Source: Lactiplantibacillus herbarum (GTDB taxonomy: Bacteria; Bacillota; Bacilli; Lactobacillales; Lactobacillaceae). Taken from it: 35,387 nucleotides of DNA. The position numbers and the translations under genes are program-made. Position 1 is the first letter of the stretch. Every line of letters begins with the position of its first letter. The DNA lies in the NCBI RefSeq assembly GCF_001039045.1, contig NZ_LFEE01000012.1, forward strand, positions 152,514 through 187,900, read 5' to 3'. The notes under the pieces were generated by a model. The model searched no databases, was not told the DNA's origin, and worked only from the letters and a program-made list of their open reading frames with translations. Shown here piece by piece: positions 8,543 through 16,257 of this stretch.

Positions 8543-9596
8543 TATTGCCAAGGGAATTGCTATTTTGGCGGTAGTTATCGGGCATACGCTCGGCCCGTAT
8601 AGTGGTAAATTCTTTGGTAGCCTGATTTTTGCATTTCATATGCCGATCTTTTTCATATTGAGTGGCTACTTGTTTAGAATGCACCCGATTAATCAGGAAG
8701 CCAAGCGGGGCGCAATGAACCTGTTACTGCCATATTTAGCCACGGGTGTCTTGATTTTGATGATCAATACGGTGGCATTGGCTTTACCGCATCAACCCGT
8801 TCTGAACAAATATTTTCTCAACCTTTGGCAAGGGGTTCAGTCGATAGTGTATGGAGCAGGATCACTTGTTTTCAACCCGTGGCACTGGCAGATTCAGCCG
8901 ATTGGGGCTATTTGGTTTTTACTCAGTATGTTTATTGCCATACAACTATTTAATGGTGTGATGCACTTGACGGTGAATTTAAATCGTTGGCAGTTTACAG
9001 TTCGGTTGTTTATCGTTTGCTCGTTGACCGTGTTGGGAGGCGAATTAGGACAGCTTGTATACCTGCCGTGGGCATTCAATGCAGCACTTTTTTCACAGTT
9101 GTTTTTGTACGCGGGGTATATTGTCAAACAAACGGGATTAATCCATAAAATGACGTTACCATGGTATTTATTATTAGCTTTCATGTGGTTAGTCAGTGCT
9201 TTTCAAGGGTACTTTTCATTGACTGTACCGGTATCGCCAAACTTATTAATCAGTGCGTTAGGCGGAATATCTGGGAGTCTTTGCGTGATTCGCTTCAGCT
9301 CCTGGCTCAGTCAATATCAAGGTACTATGCTGATAAACTTGCTAGAGCGCTATGGCCGTTTATCATTAGTTGTCCTGTGTTTTCATCTGATTGATTTAGA
9401 TGTCATTGGAGTTGAACCGTGGGTGTTTGCGCGCGTACTACCACTGGTGGGGCCAGTGGTTGCGACACTTATTAGTATCGGTTACCGACTGGCTTTTGTA
9501 ACATTTTGGGTCTTCGTAATACCTTATTTACCACTGTTACGAAATTGTTTTTTGCCACGTCAGTATCCGTTCAGATTGAAAAAAACAGTAAATTAA
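8517..9596 (+). CDS. Acyltransferase 3 family membrane protein, probable polysaccharide O-acetyltransferase
   Basis: This protein of 359 residues has the N-terminal signature of the acyltransferase 3 family: RIQWIDIAKGIAILAVVIGH (with the catalytic-type histidine near residue 24), then FAFHMPIFFILSGYLF at about residues 40-55. About ten membrane helices follow. Family members transfer acetyl or other acyl groups to sugars on or across the membrane, so it probably decorates the polysaccharide. The ATG at 8517 follows a G-rich ribosome site; an earlier in-frame start at 8487 would lie within the preceding gene and add no conserved residues. It is the last member of the overlapping run that begins with glf; no terminator is seen in the 116 bases before the DUF4422 gene. 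Confidence 0.85.
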   Translation: MRQRIQWIDIAKGIAILAVVIGHTLGPYSGKFFGSLIFAFHMPIFFILSGYLFRMHPINQEAKRGAMNLLLPYLATGVLILMINTVALALPHQPVLNKYFLNLWQGVQSIVYGAGSLVFNPWHWQIQPIGAIWFLLSMFIAIQLFNGVMHLTVNLNRWQFTVRLFIVCSLTVLGGELGQLVYLPWAFNAALFSQLFLYAGYIVKQTGLIHKMTLPWYLLLAFMWLVSAFQGYFSLTVPVSPNLLISALGGISGSLCVIRFSSWLSQYQGTMLINLLERYGRLSLVVLCFHLIDLDVIGVEPWVFARVLPLVGPVVATLISIGYRLAFVTFWVFVIPYLPLLRNCFLPRQYPFRLKKTVN

Positions 9597-9614
9597 GGCG
9601 TGTACAACGCTGTA

Positions 9615-9620
9615 TATAAT
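9615..9620 (+). promoter_or_regulatory. Possible -10 box upstream of the DUF4422 gene
   Basis: TATAAT occurs 92 bases before the next start, 19 bases after the acyltransferase stop. No good -35 is present, so the DUF4422 gene may also be read from the upstream operon. Confidence 0.3.
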
Positions 9621-9712
9621 TGGAATGTTAAGTCAATTAACAGAATAGCAATCAAATGAGTTAGGACAAGTGTAAATTATTAAAGGATTTCATACCAGAG
9701 GGGGACTGGCGA

Positions 9713-10489
9713 ATGACTGTTCAAATTTACGTTGCGGCGCATAAACCATACCAGATGCCGCAGAATAAGACATATCAACCAATTTTTGTGGGGGCAGCGC
9801 TGCATGGGGTAGCGCTGTGTCACTATCAATCGGATAATAGCGGTGATAATATCTCGGCTAGTAATCCAAACTTTAATGAATTAACCGCACTGTATTGGAT
9901 CTGGAAAAACTGTCAAGCTGACGTGAAAGGATTGGATCAGTATCGACGTTACTTGGCAGCTGATCCTAGGCAAAAATTAGCTGGCATTTTAACCACGGCT
10001 GAGATTGAAAAACTCTTGGAGCATCATGATGTAATCGTGCCTAAGAAGCGACATTACTACATTGAGTCTAATTATTCGCACTACATCCACGCACATCATC
10101 AAGCGCCGTTGGATACCGTACGCACCGTTATTAGCCGTGACCAGCCAGCATATTTAGCGGCCTTTGATCAGTTGATGCATCGGACATCGGCGCATATGTT
10201 CAATCTGATGATTATGCCAGCAGCCAAGTTTAACGCGTACGCTGAATGGCTATTCTCGATTCTATTTGAAGTTGAGCAAGAGATCGATATCTCTAGTTAT
10301 GATGCTCAAGAAGCACGTGTATTTGGGTACTTATCAGAGCTATTGCTGGATGTCTGGATTAATCATAATCAGCTATCCTACGCGGAAGTACCGGTGATGT
10401 ATATGGAGAAGCAGCAGTTGCCGGTTAAAGCCTATAATTTATTAAAACGGAAGTTCTTACCGCAAGCGGTTAAACGGACGCATTTTTAA
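9713..10489 (+). CDS. DUF4422 protein, probable polysaccharide glycosyltransferase
   Basis: The 258 residues match the DUF4422 family layout: IYVAAHKPY at the N terminus, a DNSGDNIS segment, NFNELTALYWIWKN near residue 60, and GLDQYRRYL, which corresponds to the family motif G-L-x-x-YRRYF. Later a domain with YDAQEARVFGYLSE, the usual conserved acidic/aromatic block, is present. DUF4422 proteins lie in capsule and exopolysaccharide loci and are regarded as glycosyltransferases; the reaction is not established here. The start is ATG after GAGGGGGA. The gene ends in a 22-bp bidirectional terminator shared with the convergent flippase gene. It is probably cps3I of the L. plantarum cluster, by recall. 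Confidence 0.8.
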   Translation: MTVQIYVAAHKPYQMPQNKTYQPIFVGAALHGVALCHYQSDNSGDNISASNPNFNELTALYWIWKNCQADVKGLDQYRRYLAADPRQKLAGILTTAEIEKLLEHHDVIVPKKRHYYIESNYSHYIHAHHQAPLDTVRTVISRDQPAYLAAFDQLMHRTSAHMFNLMIMPAAKFNAYAEWLFSILFEVEQEIDISSYDAQEARVFGYLSELLLDVWINHNQLSYAEVPVMYMEKQQLPVKAYNLLKRKFLPQAVKRTHF

Positions 10490-10552
10490 AGTAGCCGATG
10501 ATGCACTCAGGCTGAATTATGAGCAGGATTCGATACTAACAAGTTATAGACG

Positions 10553-10605
10553 ATAAAAATAACTCACTTCAGAAATACTAAACTTCTGAAGTGAGTTATT
10601 TTTAT
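10553..10605. terminator. Bidirectional terminator between DUF4422 gene and flippase
   Basis: Perfect 22-base arms (10553-10574 and 10584-10605) enclose a nine-base loop, with A tracts on the left and T tracts on the right. It can end both converging transcripts. Confidence 0.92.
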
Positions 10606-10609
10606 TGTC

Positions 10610-12031
10610 TTATTGCAACCGTGATTTTAATTGCGCGATACTATTCAGTACTGGTGGTTGTAGCAACATTAAACAGCCGATATAGATCAGTGAACCTAGA
10701 ACAATCTGTAAGATGAGATTTGGATAGGAGGTAGCCATGTTGACGTTTAGGTGATAGACAACGATGAACATAATAATGCCAGCGCCCAAATATTTATGAC
10801 TGCCAGCGAATAGTTGGCGGACTTGCAAGTCGTGACGTGTGACAATTAATTGATACCCAGTGACGCAGATCTCTGAGATTAGGGTAGCAAGCATGGCCCC
10901 CTGAACACCCCATAGTAAGATGAGTGGGATGTTGCAAAGCACGTTGACGACTGCTCCAATGGTTACAGAGAGCGTGTAGGCTTTAGTCTGCCTAGTTGGC
11001 AGTAGGAACTGCTGTCCTAAGACGTTACTCATACCAATAAGAATAATAACTGGTGCTTCAATCATTAATAAATGATCAACCGCAGTGAATGCTGACCCGA
11101 AGAATAATGGGGCAAGTGTGGTTGCTACCGCGGCGATGCCAAACGCTGTTGGGATTGCGATACATAGGACAAAGTCAAATGACATGTAGAGGTAACGTTT
11201 GACCTTTGTAAGTTGATTCTTAATGAACAAGTTGGCAATATGTGGCAACATGACAGTCCCCGTTGCAGTCACTAGTGCAAGCACAAGCTTAATTAACTTA
11301 TCAGAATAGTCATAGAAACCAGCTGCAGTAACCGAATCTAACTGCCAGAGCATTGTCTTGTTGAGTGCTAAGTAAATGGTGATGGCAATCTGCGGAACGA
11401 ACAGCGCTAACGATGGTCGGAAGTGTTTTAATGGACGCAAGTGATGCCAATGGGGGCGCTCAACTGAGTGTCTGAGATAAGGCCACAGGGTTAGATTACC
11501 GAGTAACTGAGAACTAGCAAGAATCAAAATATATAGGCCAGTATCTTGCCGAGTCTTAATAAAGACAAAAATAGCGATGATTGAGGCTAGTTTAACTAGG
11601 GTGTTTCGTAAGACCGTTTTCTTAAAATCTTCCAGGCCCATAAAATACCATGAAATATCGAATGCACCGGCAATAATATAAAATGATTGATAAAAGAAAT
11701 AAAGTCGTAATTGATGTTCAAAAGCTAGAAAAACTAAAAAGGCCATGTAAGCGCAACTAATCGTGATCAGTTGTAATATTTCGATTTCCCAAAAAGTTTG
11801 TGAGCGGTGCTGACGATTATCCCGAATAAAGGCAATTTCACGATTACCGTAGATGGTAATGCCGACTGTTCCAAATAGTAAAAAGTAGGTGATCACCGAG
11901 TTCGTAGTGGCGTTGATTCCAACTCCGGTTGGCCCTAATACTCGTGAGATATATGGTACGGTCAGTAGGGGCGTTAGCAAGATCAGGAGGTTATATCCCG
12001 CTGTGTAAAAGTAGTTTTTAATGATTTGCAT
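10610..12031 (-). CDS. wzx: Wzx-type oligosaccharide repeat-unit flippase
   Basis: This 473-residue polytopic protein of the polysaccharide transporter (MATE-like) superfamily flips undecaprenyl-diphosphate-linked repeat units to the outer face. The N terminus is typical: NYFYTAGYNLLILLTPLLTVPYISRVLGPTGVGI, followed by about 13 further hydrophobic segments spread evenly to the C terminus. The ATG at 12031 is preferred to the TTG at 12037 because GAGGAG lies eight bases upstream of it. It is on the strand opposite to the glycosyltransferase and polymerase genes, with its own promoter, and it ends in the shared terminator with the DUF4422 gene. Its counterpart in the L. plantarum cluster is called rfbX. 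Confidence 0.93.
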   Translation of the reverse strand: MQIIKNYFYTAGYNLLILLTPLLTVPYISRVLGPTGVGINATTNSVITYFLLFGTVGITIYGNREIAFIRDNRQHRSQTFWEIEILQLITISCAYMAFLVFLAFEHQLRLYFFYQSFYIIAGAFDISWYFMGLEDFKKTVLRNTLVKLASIIAIFVFIKTRQDTGLYILILASSQLLGNLTLWPYLRHSVERPHWHHLRPLKHFRPSLALFVPQIAITIYLALNKTMLWQLDSVTAAGFYDYSDKLIKLVLALVTATGTVMLPHIANLFIKNQLTKVKRYLYMSFDFVLCIAIPTAFGIAAVATTLAPLFFGSAFTAVDHLLMIEAPVIILIGMSNVLGQQFLLPTRQTKAYTLSVTIGAVVNVLCNIPLILLWGVQGAMLATLISEICVTGYQLIVTRHDLQVRQLFAGSHKYLGAGIIMFIVVYHLNVNMATSYPNLILQIVLGSLIYIGCLMLLQPPVLNSIAQLKSRLQ

Positions 12032-12091
12032 GAACAAAGCTCCTCGTAGACATTAAGCAGTTGAACGTTGGAAAATTCAACATTTTAATTA

Positions 12092-12100
12092 ATTGTAGCA
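12092..12100 (-). promoter_or_regulatory. Extended -10 promoter for the flippase gene
   Basis: On the minus strand TGCTACAAT is an extended -10 about 60 bases before the flippase start; no convincing -35 is seen. A GTTGAA-N10-TTCAAC inverted repeat (12060-12081) lies in the leader between promoter and start. Confidence 0.5.
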
Positions 12101-12281
12101 TGCTCATTAGGTGGTTAATAGTGACTTTGTCCGGCTGAGGTTGGTTATTAACAAACTTATTAGATGATAAAACTAATCGAAATTATGGTAAGAATAATTG
12201 GTGATATCATGTTGTAATTGTAAAAATAATTTTCAAGATTAGCTGCGGATTTAGAGGTCGAGAATAAGGGCCCTGACAATA

Positions 12282-12326
12282 AAAAATACGTTATTAAATC
12301 TAAAAAAGATTTAATAACGTATTTTT
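12282..12326 (-). terminator. Terminator of the priming sugar transferase gene
   Basis: Perfect 19-base arms (12282-12300, 12308-12326) with a seven-base loop overlap the stop codon of the minus-strand gene. A/T tracts flank both sides, so it can also work on the other strand. Confidence 0.88.
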
Positions 12327-13002
12327 AATAGGCACCGTTTGGCTTAAACATAATAACGACTGTTTTGAATAGAATGTAAAGGTCAAAGCTAGCACTACAA
12401 CGTGAAATGTAAGTTAAATCTAACTTAACCATTTCTTCAAAGCCGACACTATTACGAACGGTTGCTTGCCATAAGCCAGTACAACCAGGCTTAACAGCTA
12501 AACGTTGTTTGTCGTAGTCGGTGTATTCTGCGACTTCTCGTGGTAACGGTGGTCGTGGCCCAACCAGACTCATTGATCCTAATAAGACGTTGAGTAGTTG
12601 GGGTAGCTCGTCAATGCTGTATTTACGGATGAATTTCCCAGTTTTAGTAATTCGGGGATCATCCTGCATCTTGAACATGGCACCGTTGATTTCATTGTCT
12701 TTTAATAGTTGTTCTAACAGCTCATCGGCGTTTGAAACCATTGAGCGGAACTTGTACATTTTGAACGGTGACTCCCCTTGACCTAAACGAATCTGTGAGT
12801 AAAAAACACTACCCTTGGGATCTTCTACCTTGATTGCGATTGCAATAATCAAGAATAGCGGTGATAAAATGATGAGCCCAAGTAGGCTAGCAATAAAATC
12901 AAATACGCGTTTAACGAACCGATAACCATATCGACGCTGCTGATAGTTGGCATCGATCTTAATCAGTTTGATTTCTTGTTCCTTTAATTCCATGAGTAAC
13001 AC
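12325..13002 (-). CDS. Undecaprenyl-phosphate sugar phosphotransferase (priming glycosyltransferase)
   Basis: This enzyme transfers a hexose-1-phosphate from a UDP-sugar to undecaprenyl phosphate and so starts each repeat unit on the inner membrane face. The 225 residues form the short bacterial sugar transferase type: a hydrophobic hairpin at residues about 30-55 (VFDFIASLLGLIILSPLFLI), then VFYSQIRLGQGESPFKMYKF, SIDELPQLLNVL, GSMSLVGPRPPLP and GCTGLWQATVR, ending in SFDLYILFKTV and a C-terminal GAY. The WcaJ/WbaP N-terminal four-helix domain is absent, as in many lactobacilli. The start is either GTG 13002 (AAGGAAG upstream) or ATG 12993 (AGGGTG upstream). It is monocistronic with its own promoter and terminator. 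Galactose or glucose as substrate cannot be told from motifs alone. Confidence 0.93.
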   Translation of the reverse strand: MLLMELKEQEIKLIKIDANYQQRRYGYRFVKRVFDFIASLLGLIILSPLFLIIAIAIKVEDPKGSVFYSQIRLGQGESPFKMYKFRSMVSNADELLEQLLKDNEINGAMFKMQDDPRITKTGKFIRKYSIDELPQLLNVLLGSMSLVGPRPPLPREVAEYTDYDKQRLAVKPGCTGLWQATVRNSVGFEEMVKLDLTYISRCSASFDLYILFKTVVIMFKPNGAY

Positions 13003-13453
13003 CCTATACTTCCTTTAAAGATTTCCCCCGCAAACTAATGCTCAGATGTGCTTATTACCAGTGGTCGCTTCAAGGCAATACTGATTATGTAATTTAAATT
13101 AAGACAACTTTAAGAATTATAATACAAACCAGTTAGCAAGTAAATATCATTGCCAAGGTTTCCTGTAGCTATCAATTTATAAACATTATAACAAATAATC
13201 GTGTCAAACAGCTGATTATTAAACGGAAATTTTGAATGATGAGTTAAATGGGGCTGACTGGTAGTAGTTAACCTGTTCAATAATTCTACGCTGACAAGGG
13301 GTTGCGGTTCGACAGATTATGCTATAGATTGTAGTTAATTCAGTATCTCATCGATGAGTGAATGATAAGGAAATCAGATTTGGAGTAGGATTCTTACTCG
13401 CTTCACGGTACAATAAGGGAAGCAAAGTTAAATCCAAGTGTAAAGGATGTCCA
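13003..13453. other. Intergenic region between priming transferase and small orphan gene
   Basis: Apart from the minus-strand promoter at 13116-13144, a plus-strand extended -10 candidate (TGCTATAGA, 13320-13328) is present. The frame of the downstream gene is open back to GTG 13358, but no ribosome site supports that earlier start. Nothing else is recognised. Confidence 0.5.
13116..13144 (-). promoter_or_regulatory. Promoter of the priming transferase gene
   Basis: On the minus strand TTTACT (13139-13144) and a perfect TATAAT (13116-13121) are separated by 17 bases. The start codon is about 115 bases further, leaving a leader of roughly 100 bases. Confidence 0.65.
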
Positions 13454-13762
13454 ATGATGAATGATGACTGGATCACAGTTTTTCCAGCGGATTATAATAA
13501 TTCTTACCATCTAATTCTTAAGCGGGGAACGGCTCACTATGCTTACTACTACTTTAAGGTGGATAAGCTCGATCAGCGTGTGACATTCTACGATGATGTA
13601 GACCGAAGCGGTATCTCAATCAAACCCCAGATTACCCGTGAATTTATCCGGACACTGGTTAAAGAAATCGATTGGCATCCGGTTGGGAACAGTATTATTA
13701 TTGATATTTATAATGTTCAGCGTGAAGAAACCAAGAGTACGCGCTTGGCTTGTGATATTTAA
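13454..13762 (+). CDS. Small conserved-looking protein, function unknown
   Basis: A soluble protein of 102 residues, rich in aromatic and charged residues, starting DDWITVFPADYNNSYHLIL and ending near TKSTRLACDI. No signal peptide, membrane helix or known motif is visible. The ATG at 13454 has AAAGGA six bases upstream and was chosen over GTG 13358, which has no ribosome site. The gene stands alone between the priming transferase (divergent) and a minus-strand operon, and ends in a strong shared terminator. I do not recognise a family. Confidence 0.6.
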   Translation: MMNDDWITVFPADYNNSYHLILKRGTAHYAYYYFKVDKLDQRVTFYDDVDRSGISIKPQITREFIRTLVKEIDWHPVGNSIIIDIYNVQREETKSTRLACDI

Positions 13763-13797
13763 TGATCGCAGTCAGGAAAATTCGGTAACTTAAATCA

Positions 13798-13847
13798 ATA
13801 AAAGCGAGCCCCAGTCAGTGAACAAACTGACTGGGGCTCGCTTTTAT
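13798..13847. terminator. Bidirectional terminator
   Basis: Perfect 22-base arms (13798-13819 and 13826-13847) with a six-base loop and a GC-rich core, flanked by A/T tracts. It serves the small plus-strand gene and the converging sigma-factor operon. Confidence 0.93.
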
Positions 13848-13862
13848 GGTGAGAAAGGGACG

Positions 13863-14087
13863 TTAATCTTTGGCAGTAATGATTGGTGTTTCCGTCGTTT
13901 CCACGTACTTAGCAGCTAGCGGTTCAGCGACTAAGTTTTCGCCATCCTTGGAGAATAACTTGGCTGCGACGAGGTCGGCCATGGCCTTGCTGACAACTTC
14001 CTTGCTTAAATTATCATTGGCGTAGTGAAGTTTCACGTGGTGGACCTTGTTCAGGCTAGTCTTGAAGCTTAAGTCTAGTGTTTTCAT
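13863..14087 (-). CDS. DUF2922 family small protein
   Basis: A 74-residue protein starting KTLDLSFKTSLNKVHHVKL, with the DUF2922 pattern of an N-terminal beta strand, a KEVVSKAMADLVAAKLF helix and a C-terminal strand. No function is established for the family. DUF2922 and DUF1659 genes are commonly found as neighbours in Firmicutes (recall), which is what is seen here. The start is ATG with AGGAGG eight bases upstream. It is the last gene of a minus-strand group headed by a ComX-like sigma factor and ends at the terminator at 13798-13847. Confidence 0.85.
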   Translation of the reverse strand: MKTLDLSFKTSLNKVHHVKLHYANDNLSKEVVSKAMADLVAAKLFSKDGENLVAEPLAAKYVETTETPIITAKD

Positions 14088-14110
14088 GGATGATTCCTCC
14101 TATGAGTGAG

Positions 14111-14314
14111 TTAAGCAGTAACGTAGCGATAAGCATTGGTGATGTTAGCAGTCTTAAAGTGGTCACCAGTCAGCGTTTCTAAAACTTTACCAAAAACAGC
14201 GAGTTGTTCATCAGTAGCATCCTGGGCAATCGCGGTGAAGGTTTGCTTCCGTTGTTCGTCCGTGTCGGTTTCCATCTGAACGGTGAGGGTTGCTTTTAAC
14301 CAAGTCTTTTTCAT
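14111..14314 (-). CDS. DUF1659-like small protein
   Basis: A 67-residue protein beginning KKTWLKATLTVQMETD and ending ITNAYRYVTA. The TWLKATLTV strand, the ATDEQLAVFGKVLETLTG helix and the short C-terminal strand fit the DUF1659 pattern. Its function is unknown. It has a strong AGGAGG ribosome site and lies 23 bases before the DUF2922 gene, so the two are cotranslated. The 100-base gap upstream to the next small gene shows no clear vegetative promoter. Confidence 0.75.
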   Translation of the reverse strand: MKKTWLKATLTVQMETDTDEQRKQTFTAIAQDATDEQLAVFGKVLETLTGDHFKTANITNAYRYVTA

Positions 14315-14414
14315 GTGAGTGTTCCTCCTAAGTTGTGTTTGTAGGCTGGCCAGCTTACATTAATACCAACGTCTGAGCGAGCGCTTTTGTGCACCTAAAT
14401 GCGCAAGTTTTTGA

Positions 14415-14612
14415 TTAATTGACGAATTCGTTGGTAGCTTGTGTCGTAATCATCGAGATAGGATGTGTTAATAACGGTGTGAAAATAGCAATTATCGTGG
14501 AAATGTCTGCAGCAGTTAGTTCGCGACAGTCTGGCAAAACTTGTTGGTTACTCAGCCCAGTAGTAGTAGTTTTTGTCGTGATGGTCAGGTGAGTATTGAG
14601 CCACGTTTGCAT
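14415..14612 (-). CDS. Small DUF1659-like paralogue
   Basis: A 65-residue protein that starts QTWLNTHLTITTKTTTTG, matching the TWLKATLTV start of the following gene, and ends with an LTAADISTIIAIFTPLL helix followed by ITTQATNEFVN, parallel to ANITNAYRYV in the neighbour. The two therefore look like diverged paralogues. Composition is unusually rich in threonine. The start is ATG nine bases after GAAAGGAG. It lies 57 bases after the sigma-factor gene and is probably in the same transcript. Function unknown. Confidence 0.6.
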   Translation of the reverse strand: MQTWLNTHLTITTKTTTTGLSNQQVLPDCRELTAADISTIIAIFTPLLTHPISMITTQATNEFVN

Positions 14613-14668
14613 AGGATAAAACTCCTTTCAAGATAACGGTTAAAAAGGGAGGGCAGCTGCTTATTAAA

Positions 14669-15214
14669 CTAATCCGCGTTAGCCTGATAAAGCTGATGGG
14701 CCTTCGTGAGTAGTCCCGCACGCCAGTTATAGACGGTTCGCCGGCTGACATGGTGTTTTTGCATAATGCTTAGGACGGATTGTTCTGCTAAGAAGAATTC
14801 GGTAAGGTAAATCTGTTCGCCAGGCCGGCACTGTGCCTGTAATTTGGTTAGCAAATCGACCAGTTGCCAGTGTTGCTCTTGAGCGGCGATGGGATTAATC
14901 GTGATATTAGCCGCGTAGTCCATATCGATTTGTGATTTAGTTCGTAACGTTTGATTGCGTAGATAGTCGACAGTTCGCCATTTAATGCGACGAAAGGCAA
15001 ATTTACGGAAATCGGTGAGATCAGCTGTGAAATCAGGTTCGTAATTTTGGTAGGCGGCTAGCCAAGTCAGGTGAGCTATCGTGACACAGTCGTCGAATTG
15101 GGGATGGTAGCGGGTGACGTGGGCGGCCTTGAGTGCACCGTATAGAAGCCGTTGATGTTCTGGAAGGGCGAGTAGTTCAAAGGCAGCTTGATTGTTGAGG
15201 CGATCAGTTCGCAT
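14669..15214 (-). CDS. ComX/SigH-like alternative sigma factor
   Basis: A protein of 181 residues. The segment DFRKFAFRRIKWRTVDYLRN (residues about 82-102) matches region 2 of ComX/SigH-type sigma factors, which have LRKYFKTKFRNRILDYIRKQ at this point. Near the C terminus ILTEFF-like and SIMQKHHVSRRTVYNWRAGL form a region 4 helix-turn-helix. Such proteins redirect RNA polymerase, for competence in streptococci and lactobacilli. The ATG at 15214 is chosen because GAGGAT lies seven bases upstream; a TTG at 15250 has no ribosome site. It heads a minus-strand group of small DUF1659/DUF2922 genes and is divergent from a ComK-like gene. An alternative reading is a degenerate sigma-like DNA-binding protein. 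Confidence 0.7.
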   Translation of the reverse strand: MRTDRLNNQAAFELLALPEHQRLLYGALKAAHVTRYHPQFDDCVTIAHLTWLAAYQNYEPDFTADLTDFRKFAFRRIKWRTVDYLRNQTLRTKSQIDMDYAANITINPIAAQEQHWQLVDLLTKLQAQCRPGEQIYLTEFFLAEQSVLSIMQKHHVSRRTVYNWRAGLLTKAHQLYQANAD

Positions 15215-15493
15215 TTTTCGATCCTCGTGTTCGCTAGATTCCTTGGCCAAGGTTGTGCTCAGTGTACAGTGCCAAGAGGGCTTTTGCCGACTGGGGAAGA
15301 CGGAATCTAGGTGTCAAAAAATGCTTGTTTATTAAGGGTCTAATTAGAATTAAATGGTCGCAATGATCCGGACTTTATTATTAGGTACATGACTGGTATG
15401 CTGTGGTTAATCTAATCAACAGTGAGGTAATCAGAATTCTCACTCACTGACGGACATTAGAGAAAAAAGCGCACCAATTCTAGGAGGACACCA
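15215..15493. promoter_or_regulatory. Divergent control region between ComX-like and ComK-like genes
   Basis: These 279 bases must hold the promoters of both divergent genes. A perfect 12-base palindrome CCTTGGCCAAGG (15241-15252) lies 27 bases before the sigma gene start, and a half-matched ComK-type box (AAAA, five bases, GTTT; 15318-15330) lies in the middle. No confident -35/-10 pair was found in either direction. Confidence 0.4.
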
Positions 15494-16222
15494 ATGATGA
15501 ACAATCTCAATGAGCGGTTTGATCAGCATTATTCTGTTTGGAATCAGTTACCTAGTACTCTTGATACGCGACGACCAGCCACCATTGTCCCCTTAGCGCA
15601 GCGATTGGATAACGTGACGTTGAACGCGATGAACACGATATTTTTATTAAATGTCAGCGATGAGTCGTGCACAGAAAATGCTGTTATCTTTGATTATCAG
15701 CGGGGACTGATCAAGACCATTAAGACAACGCGACAATTGATCTTAGGTTGGGTTCATCAATTAGGGTTGGCTGGTCCCCAACTTGTCCGTCAGATTGCGG
15801 TTCGTGAAGGATTATCGCTTTGTAAGCTACCCATTATTCAGGGCGTGGCGGCTTTATTACCGGTCAGTACTGCCAAACGTGGTAATACGAATTGGTACAA
15901 CTTGAATTTGCTCAGTTATTTTGAATCTCAGGGTGTTAACACCGATCTTGTATATGATCAGAAGTTGCATTTAAAGCTGGGTTTGAGCCCAGCGGTGGTT
16001 AAGCGGCAAGTCACTAAAGCACGATTGCTACAGGATGCGGTATTAGCACATCACCATTATCAGACTGGCACCTTAATCCCGACATCGACAGCGGTACTTA
16101 TGGATGAAACGTCCAAACAAATTCTGTATCAGTATGGAACTTTGTTATTGCGATACCATGGTTTAACAGTTATTCCGAGAGAATTAAATGGTTGTATTAA
16201 TGACTTTTTAGGTACACTATAA
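15494..16222 (+). CDS. ComK-like competence transcription factor (tentative)
   Basis: A 242-residue protein with no membrane segment. Three blocks parallel Bacillus ComK in order and spacing: [20 protein letters not shown] (ComK has a DRSC...GRK...GT block), [16 protein letters not shown] followed by NTNWYNL (ComK: KPPI, FLFPT, then a conserved W), and a later S-A-V-V-K-R-Q segment where ComK has SYNSFENQ. ComK binds A/T boxes (AAAA-N5-TTTT) and activates DNA-uptake genes; whether this relative does so is unknown. The start is ATG after AGGAGG. It is divergent from a ComX-like sigma gene. The recX promoter -10 overlaps its stop codon. The family call is from motif reading only. Confidence 0.55.
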   Translation: MMNNLNERFDQHYSVWNQLPSTLDTRRPATIVPLAQRLDNVTLNAMNTIFLLNVSDESCTENAVIFDYQRGLIKTIKTTRQLILGWVHQLGLAGPQLVRQIAVREGLSLCKLPIIQGVAALLPVSTAKRGNTNWYNLNLLSYFESQGVNTDLVYDQKLHLKLGLSPAVVKRQVTKARLLQDAVLAHHHYQTGTLIPTSTAVLMDETSKQILYQYGTLLLRYHGLTVIPRELNGCINDFLGTL

Positions 16223-16223
16223 T
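16218..16223 (+). promoter_or_regulatory. -10 box of recX overlapping the upstream stop codon
   Basis: TATAAT overlaps the stop of the ComK-like gene, 35 bases before recX. The best -35 (TTGTAT, 16192-16197) is 20 bases away, which is long. Confidence 0.45.
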
Positions 16224-16257
16224 AGGAACCATTAGTTTGAAATCAGGAGTGCTGAAA

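Noticed and set aside
13358-13453. Upstream extension of the small orphan gene from GTG 13358
   Set aside because: No ribosome site is present there, while ATG 13454 has AAAGGA at ideal spacing.
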